A DNA stretch of 36,742 bases from DASQQQ01 sp036390995 (GTDB lineage: Bacteria; Actinomycetota; UBA4738; HRBIN12), in the NCBI GenBank assembly GCA_036390995.1, contig DASWAT010000038.1, positions 1-36,742 on the forward strand, read 5' to 3'. The translations under genes were made by a program, and so were the position numbers. Below are positions 1 through 10,200 of the stretch, in pieces; within the stretch, counting starts at the first letter, position 1; the number at the start of each line of letters is the position of its first letter. The notes below the pieces were generated by a model, which searched no databases, was not told where the DNA came from, and was given only the letters and a program-made list of their open reading frames with translations.

Positions 1-608
1 TCCGTCCAGTCGCGCCACGAAGGCGAGTTGAAGTCCCCTGTGAGGATCACCGGGATACCGAGATCCATCACGCTTCGCGCGGCCTCGAGCGTCGGCCGGA
101 TCGCGGGCAGGCGGAGCCGCCGCTCCAGGTCGACGACCTCCTCGCGGGTTCTTCCGTGCTGGGCCCAGAACGGGCCGTACGGGTTCGAGGGCAGGTGGAC
201 GTTCTGGATCGCGACGACCTGGCCCGGGGCGACCTGCACGAACAGGTAGCGCCCGTTGCCGCCGGGCGGGTCGATCAGCGGGTACTTCGACAGGATCTGC
301 AGCCGCGGGCTGAAGTAGGGCATCCCGGTCCGGCGAGCCAGGAGCGCGGTTCGTCCCTGCGCCTCCTCGAGCGCCACGACGTCCGCGCCGATCTTCCGGA
401 TGACCTGCACGGTCTTGTCGAAGCTGACGTGGAAGCCGCCGTACTCGACGTTGAACTCCTGCACGGTGAGGGTGACGGGCTCGGGGGGCGCGGTCTGGGA
501 CCGGGCCGAGGTCGCCGAGAGGGTCGAAAGGGCGGCAAGGAGGGAGAGCGCGAGGGCGCCGGCAGCGCCGCGCCCGACCGCGGATCGGCGAACATCGGGC
601 GTGCTCAT
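1..608 (-). CDS. Secreted endonuclease/exonuclease/phosphatase family protein (3' end cut by window edge)
   Basis: Partial gene; about 202 N-terminal residues are visible and the C-terminus lies beyond position 1. An Arg-containing N-terminus followed by a long Ala/Leu stretch (about residues 10-30) looks like a secretion signal. The mature part starts with the EEP-fold strand (LTVQEFNVEYGG) and continues with VVALEEAQGR, where the Glu is the expected metal ligand, IQNVHLPSNPYG, and the family motif GDFNSPSWRDW near the window edge. These are the DNase I/exonuclease III-type landmarks. Members cleave phosphodiester or phosphomonoester bonds in nucleic acids, inositol phosphates or sphingolipids, and the substrate cannot be read from this fragment. 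The ATG at 608 puts the signal peptide at the N-terminus. It has no convincing SD, so the exact start is less certain than the family. Confidence 0.85.
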   Translation of the reverse strand, partial: MSTPDVRRSAVGRGAAGALALSLLAALSTLSATSARSQTAPPEPVTLTVQEFNVEYGGFHVSFDKTVQVIRKIGADVVALEEAQGRTALLARRTGMPYFSPRLQILSKYPLIDPPGGNGRYLFVQVAPGQVVAIQNVHLPSNPYGPFWAQHGRTREEVVDLERRLRLPAIRPTLEAARSVMDLGIPVILTGDFNSPSWRDWT

Positions 609-663
609 GGCCGGGCCATGCTGCCACGCGCATCGCCGCGGCGCGAATCGGCGGCGCTCGAGG

Positions 664-1050
664 TCAGAAGCCATCGGCGTACTCCTCGTCGGTGACCGGG
701 TCGCCCCACTCGGGCGCGCCGCCCCCGTTCACCGCGACGTGCGTCATGGGTGCGTCCGGGGTGCCCCCGTGGAAGTGCCACTCCTCCGCGCCGACGCGCA
801 CGACGTCGCCGGGTTCCAGGACGTGCCCGCGCTCGCCCCGGGTCCTGACGCGCCCGCGACCGGCCAGGCCGAACAGGAACTGCCCACCGGGGTGCCGGTG
901 CCAGTGCGTCCGGGCCCCAGGCCCGAACGTAACGACCCCCAGGTTCGTACCGGCGTCGTCCGCCACCGTGGTCCGCAGCCACACCGTGCCGGTGAATCGG
1001 TCATCCTCGCCCTGCCGGTACGTCCCCTCGGTGCCTCGAGCGATCTCCAC
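664..1050 (-). CDS. Single-domain cupin protein
   Basis: 128 residues forming one small beta-barrel cupin. Motif 1 is visible as PGARTHWHRHPGGQFLFGLAGRG (the two His of HxH plus a Gln where Glu is usual), and motif 2 as EPGDVVRVGAEEWHFHG, which supplies the third His. These are metal-binding positions. Such small cupins are oxygenases, isomerases or ligand sensors, and the reaction here is unknown. The GTG start at 1050 is supported by an AAGGAG sequence five nucleotides upstream. It lies downstream of the large cyclase gene on the same strand with a 54-nt gap, so it may be co-transcribed with it. Confidence 0.85.
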   Translation of the reverse strand: MEIARGTEGTYRQGEDDRFTGTVWLRTTVADDAGTNLGVVTFGPGARTHWHRHPGGQFLFGLAGRGRVRTRGERGHVLEPGDVVRVGAEEWHFHGGTPDAPMTHVAVNGGGAPEWGDPVTDEEYADGF

Positions 1051-1104
1051 GCCAGCTCCTTCCGTCAGCTCGCTTCCGTGCCCGGTCGTGCTGCCGGTCC
1101 GAAC

Positions 1105-4100
1105 CTACCCGAGCGTCGCCAAACGTTCCCTCGCCCGTGCGGCCGAGACCAGGTTCTCGGTCTCTTCGAACAGGGCCAGGGCCTCGCCGGCCTCGGAGCT
1201 CGCGGCGGCGCGATCGCCGAGGAGCTCGTGGACCTGCGATGCTTGCATCAGCGTCTCCCCACGGATGTCGAGCCAGTCGGTGGAGTTCGCCAGCCGAACG
1301 GCCTCGTCGATGAGGGTCTCGGCCTGCTCCCGGTCGCCGGTTCGGGCGCGGAGCATCGCCCGGACCGACCGGAAGCGGATGTGCGGGTCCAGGTCGTCCG
1401 CGGCCGCGGTCCGCTCGACCTCGCCGGTCATGCGTTCGGCCTCCTCGTACCGCCCCGCCTCGTAGTACGCGACGCCGAGGATCGAGCACACGGTTGAGCG
1501 GAAGCCGGCCTCGCCGAACCGTTCGAGCTCCGCGGCACCGCGTTCGAGCACTCGGATCGCGGCTGCCAGGTCGTTCGCCAGGAGCTCGATGTCACCTCGG
1601 GCCATCGTGTTCGCGGCGGCGATCACGAACTGACCGACCTCGAACAGGCTGGCCGTGGCTCGATCGTGGTCGGCCCTCGCGTCTTCGAACTCGCCGCGCC
1701 TCGCGTGCAGGACGCCTCGGACGATCCCGGCGAACGTCGCCCGGAGGTCCTGTCCGGCTCGATCGAGGATCTCCGTGCACCGCTCGATCCCGACCGAGGT
1801 GGTGGTCTCCGCGTTCCAATACGTTGCCGGCAGCCACTGCAGACACTCCGCCACCAAGCTCCGATCGCCGCTCCCCTCCGCGTGGGCGAGCGCTCGCTCC
1901 AGGGCCGCTCGTGCCTTCGCGGAGCGGCCCAGCCAGAAATGCGTGAGGCCGAGCTTCAGCCACGCGAGCGCCTGCCCCCGCTCGTCGCCCAGCTCCTCGA
2001 AGACCGCGACCGCGTGCTCGGCCACCATGGCAGACTCCGTCATCGAGCTGGTGGCCGATCCGATGCCTCGGAGCAGCGCCCGATGCTCGAGCCCGCGGTC
2101 GCCGAGGTCGCGAGCGCCGGTCACCACCTCGGCGAGGATCCGCTGCGCGCGTGGGCTCTCCCCGATCTCGAAGAGCGCCTGTCCGAGGCTGGTCAGCAGC
2201 CCTAGCCGAACCGGATCGGAGGTAGGCAGCCCGTCGGCAGCGCGTTCGAACAGCGAGACCGCCGCTGGAGCGTCGCCGCGGGCCATGGCTCGCTCGCCGC
2301 CGGCGGCCAGGTGCAGCGCCGCCCGGCGGCCGATGGCCGATGTGCGCTCGTCGAGCAGCCCGAGCTCCCTGCGGTAGCGGTGTGCCTCGGCAAGGTGGTA
2401 GCCGAGGATCTCCTCCTGCTCGGCGACTCGCCCGCCGGCCACGCGCTCCAACCAACCGGCGAACCGTTCGTGGAGCTCGGCCCGGAGCTCCTTGGGCATC
2501 GCTTCGTACGCCGCGTCGCGGATCAACAGGTGCCGGAACCGGAACGCGTCCGCGCCGGGCAGGGTGGACCGGTCCGGCCGGATCAGCTCCTTGCGGACGA
2601 GGGCCATGAGAGCCCCGGGGACGTCGGCGCGCGTCTCGTCCGGCGACAGGTCGCGGACCGCGCCCAGGTAGAACTGCTTGCCGACCACGGACGCGCGCTC
2701 GAGCACGGCTCGTTCGCCCGGCAGGAGCCGGTCGATCCTGGCGGTGAGGAGGGCCGTGATCGTGGGCGGTACGCTCACCGCCGACAGATCGCCGGTGGCC
2801 CGCCACTGCTCCCCTTCCTGGGTGACGAGCCCGTCGTCGATCAGCATGGCGAGCATCTCCTCGACGAACAGCGGGTTGCCCTCGGCCGCCTCCTGGATGC
2901 GACTTCGCACCTCCCGTGGGATGTCGGCCGCGCCGAGCAGGTTGGTGATGAGAGCGTCGCACTCCTCTTCTGAGAGAGGCTCCAGCGAGATCGTCGTGGC
3001 GTTCGGCTTGCCGCCTCCCCAGGTCGGTCGGACGTCGAGCAGGTCCGAGCGGGCCGTGCATACGAGGAGGATGGGGGCGTCCCGGGCCCAGTCGGCGATG
3101 TGCTCGACCAGATCGAGGAACGTGGCCTCACCCCAGTGGATGTCGTCGAAGACGATGATCAGCGGGCGGGACCGAGCCACCGCCTCCAGGAACCGCCGGA
3201 TCGCCCAGAAGGTCTCCTCGGCGACCGCTTCCTCGCTCACGCCGAGGAGCTGTGCGAGCCGGCCGCAGATGAGGTCCTGGTGCTCCTCGCCCTGGAGGAC
3301 CGCGCACACCTTCTGCTCGACCGTGTCGGGCGCGTCGAAGTCGGACAGCCCGGCGGCCTGCTTCACCACGTCGAGGACGGGGAAGTACGTGATGCCCTCG
3401 CCGTAGGGGAGGCACCGGCCTCGCAGCACCGTCGCTGCGGGCGAGGCGCTCACGAACTCTTCGACGAGCCGCGACTTGCCCACGCCGGCGGGTCCGAGGA
3501 TGGAGAACAACTGACACGCGCGATCGCGGTTCGCTCGCTCGAACGCCTGCCGGAGGAGGGCCTCCTCTCCGGCCCGGCCGACCATCGGTGAGTCCAAGCG
3601 GCGGGCGTGGCCGGCCACTCCCGGGATCACATCCACGAGTCGGAAGGCCGGGGTGGGGCGCGACTTCCCCTTGAGGGGCAGGGGATCCACCGGCTCGGCC
3701 ACGACCGCGTCCCGGATCAGCCGGTGCGTGTCGGTGCCGATCAGGATCTGCGCGGGCTGCGCCGCCTGTTCGAGCCGGGCCGCGACGTTCACCGTGTCGC
3801 CCGTCACCAGCGCCTGGCCGGCCGTGGGATCGCCGGCGACCACCTCTCCGGTGTTCACGCCGATCCGCGCGACGAGCGACACGTCCAAGTCGCGCTCCAG
3901 GTCCTTGCTGATCTCGTGGAGGGCATCCCGCATCTCGACGGCGGCGCGGGCTGCACGCAGCGCATCGTCCTCGTGGGCGATCGGGATGCCGAACACCGCC
4001 ATCACCGCGTCCCCGATGAACTTCTCCACGGTGGCGCCGTGGTGCTCGAGGATGCCCTTCATCGCCCCGAAGTACCGAGCCATGACCTTGCGGAGCGTCT

Positions 4101-4272
4101 CCGGGTCCAACCGCTCGCCGAGCGACGTCGAGCCGGTGACGTCGCAGAAGACGACGGTGACGGTCTTCCGCACCTCGCGCGGCGTGGGTGGGGTCTCGAG
4201 CGGCGAGCCGCACGCCTGGCAGAAGCGCGCCCCTTCCGAGTTCGCCTCACCGCAGCTCGGACACCTCGGCAT
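1105..4272 (-). CDS. Zinc-ribbon / class III nucleotidyl cyclase / AAA-type ATPase / TPR regulator
   Basis: 1055 residues. A zinc ribbon (Cys4, Cys7, Cys18, Cys21) is followed by a class III cyclase catalytic domain (about 35-215). All canonical active-site residues are visible: metal Asp44 and Asp88, purine-selecting Lys84 and Asp159, and transition-state Asn162 and Arg166. It therefore looks competent to make cAMP from ATP. An STAND-like ATPase follows with P-loop GPAGVGKS (260-267) and Walker B IIVFDD (377) followed by IHW. The C-terminal part (from about 620) is helical TPR-like repeats. This is the architecture of actinobacterial cytosolic signalling cyclases in which ATPase and TPR parts sense an unknown signal. 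There is no SD; a TACACT box ends six nucleotides before the ATG, suggesting a leaderless mRNA. A paralogue lies at 7205-10771. Confidence 0.93.
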   Translation of the reverse strand: MPRCPSCGEANSEGARFCQACGSPLETPPTPREVRKTVTVVFCDVTGSTSLGERLDPETLRKVMARYFGAMKGILEHHGATVEKFIGDAVMAVFGIPIAHEDDALRAARAAVEMRDALHEISKDLERDLDVSLVARIGVNTGEVVAGDPTAGQALVTGDTVNVAARLEQAAQPAQILIGTDTHRLIRDAVVAEPVDPLPLKGKSRPTPAFRLVDVIPGVAGHARRLDSPMVGRAGEEALLRQAFERANRDRACQLFSILGPAGVGKSRLVEEFVSASPAATVLRGRCLPYGEGITYFPVLDVVKQAAGLSDFDAPDTVEQKVCAVLQGEEHQDLICGRLAQLLGVSEEAVAEETFWAIRRFLEAVARSRPLIIVFDDIHWGEATFLDLVEHIADWARDAPILLVCTARSDLLDVRPTWGGGKPNATTISLEPLSEEECDALITNLLGAADIPREVRSRIQEAAEGNPLFVEEMLAMLIDDGLVTQEGEQWRATGDLSAVSVPPTITALLTARIDRLLPGERAVLERASVVGKQFYLGAVRDLSPDETRADVPGALMALVRKELIRPDRSTLPGADAFRFRHLLIRDAAYEAMPKELRAELHERFAGWLERVAGGRVAEQEEILGYHLAEAHRYRRELGLLDERTSAIGRRAALHLAAGGERAMARGDAPAAVSLFERAADGLPTSDPVRLGLLTSLGQALFEIGESPRAQRILAEVVTGARDLGDRGLEHRALLRGIGSATSSMTESAMVAEHAVAVFEELGDERGQALAWLKLGLTHFWLGRSAKARAALERALAHAEGSGDRSLVAECLQWLPATYWNAETTTSVGIERCTEILDRAGQDLRATFAGIVRGVLHARRGEFEDARADHDRATASLFEVGQFVIAAANTMARGDIELLANDLAAAIRVLERGAAELERFGEAGFRSTVCSILGVAYYEAGRYEEAERMTGEVERTAAADDLDPHIRFRSVRAMLRARTGDREQAETLIDEAVRLANSTDWLDIRGETLMQASQVHELLGDRAAASSEAGEALALFEETENLVSAARARERLATLG

Positions 4273-4278
4273 CCGTGG

Positions 4279-4284
4279 AGTGTA
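4279..4284 (-). promoter_or_regulatory. Putative -10 box of a leaderless promoter (cyclase at 4272)
   Basis: Read on the minus strand, TACACT is followed by six nucleotides (CCACGG) and then the ATG of the cyclase gene. TANNNT at this distance would place transcription start at or next to the start codon. No recognisable -35 and no SD are present. Confidence 0.5.
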
Positions 4285-4320
4285 GGACGGGCAACCCGTC
4301 GGAGGGCGCTGGCCTGGAGA

Positions 4321-5604
4321 TCAGAACGCCGGGCGGAGAGGCAGGCCGCTGCGACCGCCGTCGGCCTTGACCGCGAGGATCTGGTGGACCTGGGTTCGCC
4401 CCGCTTCGAAGTTCAGGGCGCTCGCCGCCATGTACAGGTGCCAGATCCGGGCCCGCGCCTCGCCCGCCTCCTGAGAGGCCTCCTCCCAGTTCGCCTCGAG
4501 GTTGGCCACCCACCGCCGGAGGGTCAGCGCGTAGTGCTCGCGCAAGCTCTCGAGGTGCCGGACCTCGAACCCGGCCGACTGCATGGTAGAGACGACGGCG
4601 CCCACCTCGTGCAGCTCGCCGTCGGGGAAGACGTACCGGTCCACGAAGCTCCTCCGGCGCAGGCGGCTCGGCGTGGAGGGGACCCGTCCACCGAGCCGGG
4701 CGCTCCTCCGCGCCGGGCGGCTGATCCCGTGGTTCAGCAGACGGCCCTGGGGCCGGAGCAGCCCGTGGAGCCGTCGGAAGTACAGGGAGAGGTTCCGCAG
4801 GCCCACGTGCTCGAACATCCCGATCGAGCTGATCGCGTCGAAAGGCCCGTCGCGGACGTCGCGGTAGTCCTGGAGCCGGATCTCCACGCGGTCGGCCACG
4901 CCCGCATCGGCGACCGCCTTCTGTGCCCATCCGACCTGCCGGCGCGACAGCGTCACGCCGACGACGGCGACCTCGTGGTGTGCGGCGTGCATCGCCATGC
5001 CGCCCCACCCGCAGCCGACGTCGAGCAGGCGCATCCCCGGGCGGAGCCCGAGCTTGCGGCAGATCAGCTCGTACTTGGCGCTCTGGGCGTCCTCCAGCGT
5101 GCCCTCAGGTGTCTCCCAGACCGCGCACGAGTAGGTCATCGAGGGGCCGAGGACCAGCTCGTAGAACCGGTTCGAGACATCGTAGTGGTGAGCGATGGCC
5201 TGCGCGTCCCGCCGACGCGAGTGGCGGCGGCCGCGGAGCCTCGCCTCCTCCGGTGGAGGCCGCAGGGGCCGAAGCCCTTCGGTGCCCACCAGCCTCGCGA
5301 TCTCGATCAGCTGGGCCGGCCCGATCCGGACCTCCGGGAGTCGGTCCCGGAGTGCCGAGAGCGCGCCGTAGATGTCCCCCTGCACGTCCAGGTCGCCGGC
5401 CACGTAGGCGCGACCTATGCCGAGCTCGCCCGGCGCCGTCAGGATCCGCCGGAGTGCGTCGGGCGACCGCAGGATCAGCGTGGCCGGAGCGTCGGGGGGT
5501 CCGAGGCGCGATCCGTCGTAGGCCTCCACCGCCACGGGGAGGTCCGGCCCCACGACACGCGCGACCGCATGGGCCACGCTCGACGGCGATCCGCTCGCGC
5601 CCAT
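4321..5604 (-). CDS. Cyclopropane-fatty-acyl-phospholipid synthase family methyltransferase
   Basis: 427 residues. CFA synthases add a methylene group from S-adenosylmethionine across the double bond of a membrane phospholipid acyl chain. An N-terminal lipid-binding region (about 1-125) contains the family pattern GIGRAYVAGDLDVQGD. The Rossmann methyltransferase domain carries HHYDVSN (139-145), MTYSCA (156-161) and the SAM loop LDVGCGWGG (194-202). The length is slightly above E. coli Cfa. I chose the ATG at 5604 because GGAAGG lies six nucleotides upstream; the in-frame ATG at 5625 would add seven residues. The reading frame stays open further upstream but there overlaps the divergent deacylase gene and is not coding. 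Related actinobacterial enzymes make cyclopropane, methyl-branched or methoxy fatty acids, so the exact product is not settled. Confidence 0.9.
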   Translation of the reverse strand: MGASGSPSSVAHAVARVVGPDLPVAVEAYDGSRLGPPDAPATLILRSPDALRRILTAPGELGIGRAYVAGDLDVQGDIYGALSALRDRLPEVRIGPAQLIEIARLVGTEGLRPLRPPPEEARLRGRRHSRRRDAQAIAHHYDVSNRFYELVLGPSMTYSCAVWETPEGTLEDAQSAKYELICRKLGLRPGMRLLDVGCGWGGMAMHAAHHEVAVVGVTLSRRQVGWAQKAVADAGVADRVEIRLQDYRDVRDGPFDAISSIGMFEHVGLRNLSLYFRRLHGLLRPQGRLLNHGISRPARRSARLGGRVPSTPSRLRRRSFVDRYVFPDGELHEVGAVVSTMQSAGFEVRHLESLREHYALTLRRWVANLEANWEEASQEAGEARARIWHLYMAASALNFEAGRTQVHQILAVKADGGRSGLPLRPAF

Positions 5605-5681
5605 CGCTCGCCTTCCATCATCCATCCGAGCGGCGCGAGGCGCCACCCGAGCCCACCCGGCCTCGGCGGCATACGACCGGG

Positions 5682-5687
5682 TACGCT
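5682..5687 (+). promoter_or_regulatory. Putative -10 box of a leaderless promoter (deacylase at 5695)
   Basis: TACGCT followed by seven nucleotides (GCAGCCC) and the ATG of the deacylase gene. No SD precedes this start. Confidence 0.45.
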
Positions 5688-5694
5688 GCAGCCC

Positions 5695-6168
5695 ATGGAG
5701 GAGACACCGGCCGTCCGCGCCGCCGGCGACGCGGGTCTCGTGTTCGAGGTCGTGAGGATCCCGCCGCCCAGCAGCGCCGAGGAGAGCGCCGCGGCGCAGG
5801 GTATCGAGCTCCGGCGGCTGCTGCGGACGATCGTGGTGCGGCGCGGCGCCGGCGACTACGTGTTCGTGCTGGTGCCCGGCGGGCGACAGATCGACTGGCC
5901 GAAGCTGCGAGCGCATCTGGGCGTCAGCCGCCTCTCGCTCCCCGACAAGGACGAGGCGCGGGAGGCCACCGGCTACGAGCGAGGCGCCATCACCCCGTTC
6001 GGCTCCGTCGCGGCGTGGCCGGTGATCGCGGACGCCTCGTTCGACGGTCTCGACCGGGTCGCGATCGGCGGTGGGGCTCGCGGCGTGAACCTCCATCTGT
6101 CGGCAGCCGATCTGTTCGCGGCGCTCGACGCCGCGGTGGTCGACGTGACGCGGGAGGCGGAGGACTGA
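5695..6168 (+). CDS. YbaK/EbsC-type aminoacyl-tRNA deacylase domain protein
   Basis: 157 residues comprising one YbaK/ProX-like editing domain. Landmarks are SAEESAAAQG, the strand pair TIVVRRGAGDYVFVLVPGGRQIDWPKL, the conserved LSLPDKDEAREATGYERGAITPFG (the GxITPFG signature) and a C-terminal GGGARGVNLHLSAADL. Family members hydrolyse mischarged aminoacyl-tRNAs, classically Cys-tRNAPro, or related substrates in the cytosol. Specificity cannot be inferred from sequence alone. It starts behind a TACGCT box without an SD, and the next gene begins only 22 nt downstream with a strong SD, so the two probably form an operon. It is divergent from the CFA-synthase-like gene. Confidence 0.88.
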   Translation: MEETPAVRAAGDAGLVFEVVRIPPPSSAEESAAAQGIELRRLLRTIVVRRGAGDYVFVLVPGGRQIDWPKLRAHLGVSRLSLPDKDEAREATGYERGAITPFGSVAAWPVIADASFDGLDRVAIGGGARGVNLHLSAADLFAALDAAVVDVTREAED

Positions 6169-6190
6169 CGGGTCGGGGAGGCATCCGCGT

Positions 6191-7120
6191 GTGAAGGTCG
6201 GGATCGTCGGCGCCGGGTTCGTGGGGGCCGCCGCCGCGAACGCGCTGGCCCTGCGGCACGTCGCCAGCGAGGTCGTCCTGGTCGATCTGAACGAGACGAA
6301 GGCCGCCGCGGAGGCCGCGGACGTCGCGCACGTCACGCCGTTCTCGGCGCCGGTGCGCGTGACCGCCGGCGGCTACGGGTCGTTGGCCGGCGCAACGGTC
6401 GTGGTGCTCACCGCGGGCGCCGCCCAGCGACCCGGCCAGTCCCGCATGGACCTCCTGCAGACGAACGCGCGGATCATGAGCTCGATCGTCCCCGAGGTGG
6501 TCGCGCACGCGGCCGATGCCGTGCTCCTCGTCGCCACGAATCCGGTCGATGTGATAACCCGCGTCGCGGAGCTGCGAGCGGTGGAGCAGGGAGTGCCTGC
6601 GGAGCGCGTGTTCGGCACCGGCACGATGCTCGACACGGCCCGGTTCCGCCAGATCGTGGCGGCCTGGATCGGCGTGGACGTCACGCACGTGCACGGCTAC
6701 GTGGTCGGCGAGCACGGCGACTCCGAGGTGCTGGTCTGGAGCAGCCTGGACGTGGCCGGCGGGCCGCTGGCGGAGTTCGTGGCCGCGATGGGGGGAACCT
6801 TCACCGACCGGGACCGGGCCCAGATCGAGGACGAGGTCGTGAACGCCGCGGCCCGGATCATCGAGGGGAAGGGGGCAACCTACTACGGCGTGGCGGCGGC
6901 CATCGCCCGCGCGGTCGAGGTGGTCCTGCGGAACCGCCGATCGATCCTCTCGGTGAGCGCGTGGAGTCCCGAGTACCGGTGCGCGCTGTCCCTGCCTCGG
7001 TTGGTGAGCGGCGACGGCGTGGTGCGTGAGCTCGGCGTTTCGATGGACGACGACGAGCGAGCCCGGCTCGCGCGATCGGCGGACGTCCTCCGAGCGGCGC
7101 TCGCCCAGGTCGGCTCCTGA
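6191..7120 (+). CDS. Lactate/malate dehydrogenase family protein, L-lactate dehydrogenase-like
   Basis: 309 residues, normal length for the family. The dinucleotide-binding loop GAGFVG (7-12) and Asp32 indicate NAD. At the substrate-specificity position the chain reads AAQRPGQSR, with Gln79 where lactate dehydrogenases have Gln and malate dehydrogenases have Arg. Arg85, Asp148, Arg151 and catalytic His175 (in GEHGDS) are present. I therefore favour NAD-dependent pyruvate/L-lactate interconversion, with another 2-hydroxyacid as an alternative. The GTG start at 6191 has GGGGAGG seven nucleotides upstream. It is the second gene of an operon with the deacylase, with no obvious metabolic link. A small hairpin follows the stop. 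Confidence 0.9.
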   Translation: MKVGIVGAGFVGAAAANALALRHVASEVVLVDLNETKAAAEAADVAHVTPFSAPVRVTAGGYGSLAGATVVVLTAGAAQRPGQSRMDLLQTNARIMSSIVPEVVAHAADAVLLVATNPVDVITRVAELRAVEQGVPAERVFGTGTMLDTARFRQIVAAWIGVDVTHVHGYVVGEHGDSEVLVWSSLDVAGGPLAEFVAAMGGTFTDRDRAQIEDEVVNAAARIIEGKGATYYGVAAAIARAVEVVLRNRRSILSVSAWSPEYRCALSLPRLVSGDGVVRELGVSMDDDERARLARSADVLRAALAQVGS

Positions 7121-7136
7121 CCCCGTCGTCCCAGCC

Positions 7137-7154
7137 CGGTCGCTCCCGCGACCG
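7137..7154 (+). terminator. Small hairpin after the dehydrogenase gene
   Basis: CGGTCGC and GCGACCG form a perfect 7-bp stem around a TCCC loop, starting 17 nt after the stop. There is no T-tract, as is usual in such G+C-rich genomes. Confidence 0.4.
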
Positions 7155-7204
7155 ATCGGCGAGCATGCGGGACCCGATCCTCGTTGTACTGTTTGCGCGC
7201 CAGG

Positions 7205-10200
7205 ATGATGGAACCGCCGGGGGGTCAGGTGCGCTGCTCGTCGTGTGGCACCGAGAACGAGGCCGGTCGGAAGTTCTGCGGCGAGTGCGGGAACCCGCTG
7301 GTTCGGTCGTGCCCCTCCTGTGGATCTCCGAACCCCCCGACCGTCAAGTTCTGTGGCGAGTGCGGCACGTCGCTCGTCGCCGGGTCGTTGGCCGAGGTTT
7401 CCCTGCCGGCGCAGGCAGCCACGCTCGAGCGCCCGGTCGCCGAACGACGCCTCGTCACCGTCCTGTTCGCCGATCTGGTGAGCTTCACCACGCTCTCGGA
7501 GTCCCGGGACGCCGAGGAGGTCCGCGAGCTCCTGTCCCGGTACTTCGACACATCGCGAACCCTGATCACGCGGTACGGCGGCACGGTCGAGAAGTTCATC
7601 GGCGACGCCGTGATGGCGGTGTGGGGCACACCGGTCGCGACGGAGGACGACGCCGAGCGAGCGGTCCGCGCGGCGCTGGACCTCACGGCGGCGGTCGCCG
7701 TACTGGGGGAGGAGGTCGGCGCGCCCCAGCTGCGAGCTCGCGCCGGCGTGCTGACCGGTGAGGCCGCGGTCAACCTTGCGGCGCAGGGCGAGGGGATGGT
7801 CGCCGGCGACCTCGTGAACACGGCCAGCCGGGTCCAGTCGGCCGCGGCTCCGGGCCAGGTGTTCGTGGGCGAAGCGACCCGCAGGGCCACCGAGGCAGCG
7901 TTCGTCTACGAGGACGCCGGGACGTTCGAGCTCAAGGGCAAGGCCGGGCTGATGCCGCTGTGGCGCGCCGTCCGCGTGGTGGCCGGCGTCCGCGGCACCC
8001 TGAAGTCGGTGGGTCTCGAGCCGCCGTTCGTGGGTCGGGACCGTGAGCTTCGGATGGTGAAGCAGCTGTTCCACGCGTCGGCCGACGAGCGCCGTGCCCA
8101 GCTCGTCTCGGTCCTCGGGATCGCCGGTATCGGCAAGTCCCGGCTGGCCTGGGAGTTCTACAAGTACTTCGACGGCCTGGTGGAGGACACCTTCTGGCAC
8201 CGCGGCCGGTGCCTCTCCTACGGCGAGGGCGTGACGTACTGGGCGCTGGCCGAGATGGTGAAGATGCGGGCGCGCATCGCGGAAGACGAGGAGCCGTCCT
8301 CCGCGCTCGGGAAGCTCCGGGCCACCGTGGCAGAGAACGTCCCCGACCCCGAGGAGCGCCGGTGGATCGAGCCCCGGCTCGCGCACCTTCTGAGCCTGGA
8401 GGAACGCACGGCCGCCGACAAGGAGGACCTCTTCGCGGCGTGGCGGCTGTTCTTCGAGCGGCTGGCCGAGCAGTACCCGGTGGTGATGGTCTTCGAGGAC
8501 ATGCAGTGGGCCGACAGTTCGCTGCTGGACTTCATCGAGTACCTCCTGGATTGGTCGCGCAACTTCCCGATCTTCGTGATGACGCTCGCGCGACCCGAGT
8601 TCACCGAGCGCCGGCCCACCTGGGGCGCTGGCAAGCGCAACTTCACGTCCCTGTACCTGGAGCCGCTCTCGGACGAGGCGATGGATGGGCTCCTGTCGGG
8701 ACTCGTGGCTGGGTTGCCGAGCGAGACCGAGGAGCGGATCCGGCAGCGCGCGGCCGGGATCCCCTTGTACGCGGTGGAGACCGTGCGCATGCTCCTCGAC
8801 CGCGGGCTACTCGTGCAAGAGGGATCGGTCTACCGGCCGACCGGGCCGATCGAGACCCTCGAGGTTCCCGAGACCCTCCACGCGCTGATCGCGGCTCGAC
8901 TGGACGGGCTCACGCCGGACGAGCGTCGCGCCGTCCAGGACGCTGCCGTGCTTGGCAAGACCTTCTTCGCCGCAGGGCTCGCCTCGGTGACGGGTCAGGG
9001 CAAGGAGGAGCTCGAGCCGGTGCTTGGCTCCCTCGTTCGCAAGGAGATCCTGTCCGTGCAGGCCGACCCCAGGTCGCCCGAGCACGGCCAGTACGGGTTC
9101 CTGCAGGACCTGCTCCGAACGGTCGCGTACGAGACGCTGTCGAAGCGGGAGCGCCGCGCCAAACATCTCGCCGCGGCCGCACTCTTGGAGCGGACGGCCG
9201 ACGAGGAGGACGTGGCGGAGGTGCTCGCCTCCCACTACCTCTTGGCGCACGAGTCGGCTCCCGACGCGGAGGACTCCGCGACGATCAAGGCCAGGGCGCG
9301 GGACCTTCTGACCAAAGCCGGTGAGCACGCCGCCTCCCTGGCCGCCGCCGACGAGGCGCTGCGGTACTTCGAGCAGGCTGCCGGCCTGACCGACCAGCCA
9401 CTCCTGCTCGCCGAGCTCCACGAGCACGCCGGCCGGATGGCCAGGCTCGCCGGGAAGGTCGCCGGTGCGAAGGAGCACTTCGAGGCGGCCATCCGGACGT
9501 TCGACTCGATCGGCCTCTCGCACCCCGCCGCGCGGGTCTCGGCGGCGCTCGCCGAGATCGTCTGGCAGGAGGGCAGGATCGAGGAGGCTGCCGAACGCAT
9601 GCAGACGGCGTTCGACGTCCTCTCGGGCGAGGAGCAGGACGAGGATCTGGCCACCCTGGCCGCCCAGCTCGGGCGGGTCCTGTACTTCATGGGTCGTCCC
9701 GACGAGGCGCTGGTGCGGATCGAGCTCGCGCTCACGATCGCCGAGGCCCTCCGCCTCCCCGAGGTCCTGTCCTCGGCGCTGAACACCCGGGGACTGGTCC
9801 TCACGACCCGGGGTCGGCTCGAGGAGGGGACCCTCCTGCTCCGCCACTCGCTGCAGGTCGCGCTCGATAACGACCTGTCGGCCGCGGCGCTCCGCGCGTA
9901 CAACAACCTCGCCGCCCAGGCGAGCCAACAGGATCGGTACGACGAGGTGCTCGAGCTCGGCGGGCGCGGGCTGGAGCTGGCGCGACGTGTCGGCGATCGG
10001 CTCTGGGAGTCATGGTTCCTCATCGGTGACCTCGGAGAAGAGGTGTATCTCGGCCGATGGGACGAGGCCCGCGCGCGTGAGGACCTCGTCCCGATGGACG
10101 CAGGGCTGCCCGAGTCCCTGCGGCTCGGATTCCTCTCGTTGATCTCGATGTACGTCGCGCGGAACGACCTCGAGGAGGCTCGTCGGAGGCTCGCCCTCTT

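Noticed and set aside
3607..6168. An 853-codon plus-strand open frame antisense to the cyclase and the CFA-synthase-like gene
   Set aside because: Only its last 157 codons are real (deacylase, 5695-6168). The rest is low-complexity Arg/Gly/Pro translation opposite genes with clear domains.
5990..8386. A 798-codon minus-strand open frame opposite the dehydrogenase and second cyclase
   Set aside because: Composition is typical of antisense frames in G+C-rich DNA, and no motif is recognisable, while the opposite strand has complete enzyme motifs.
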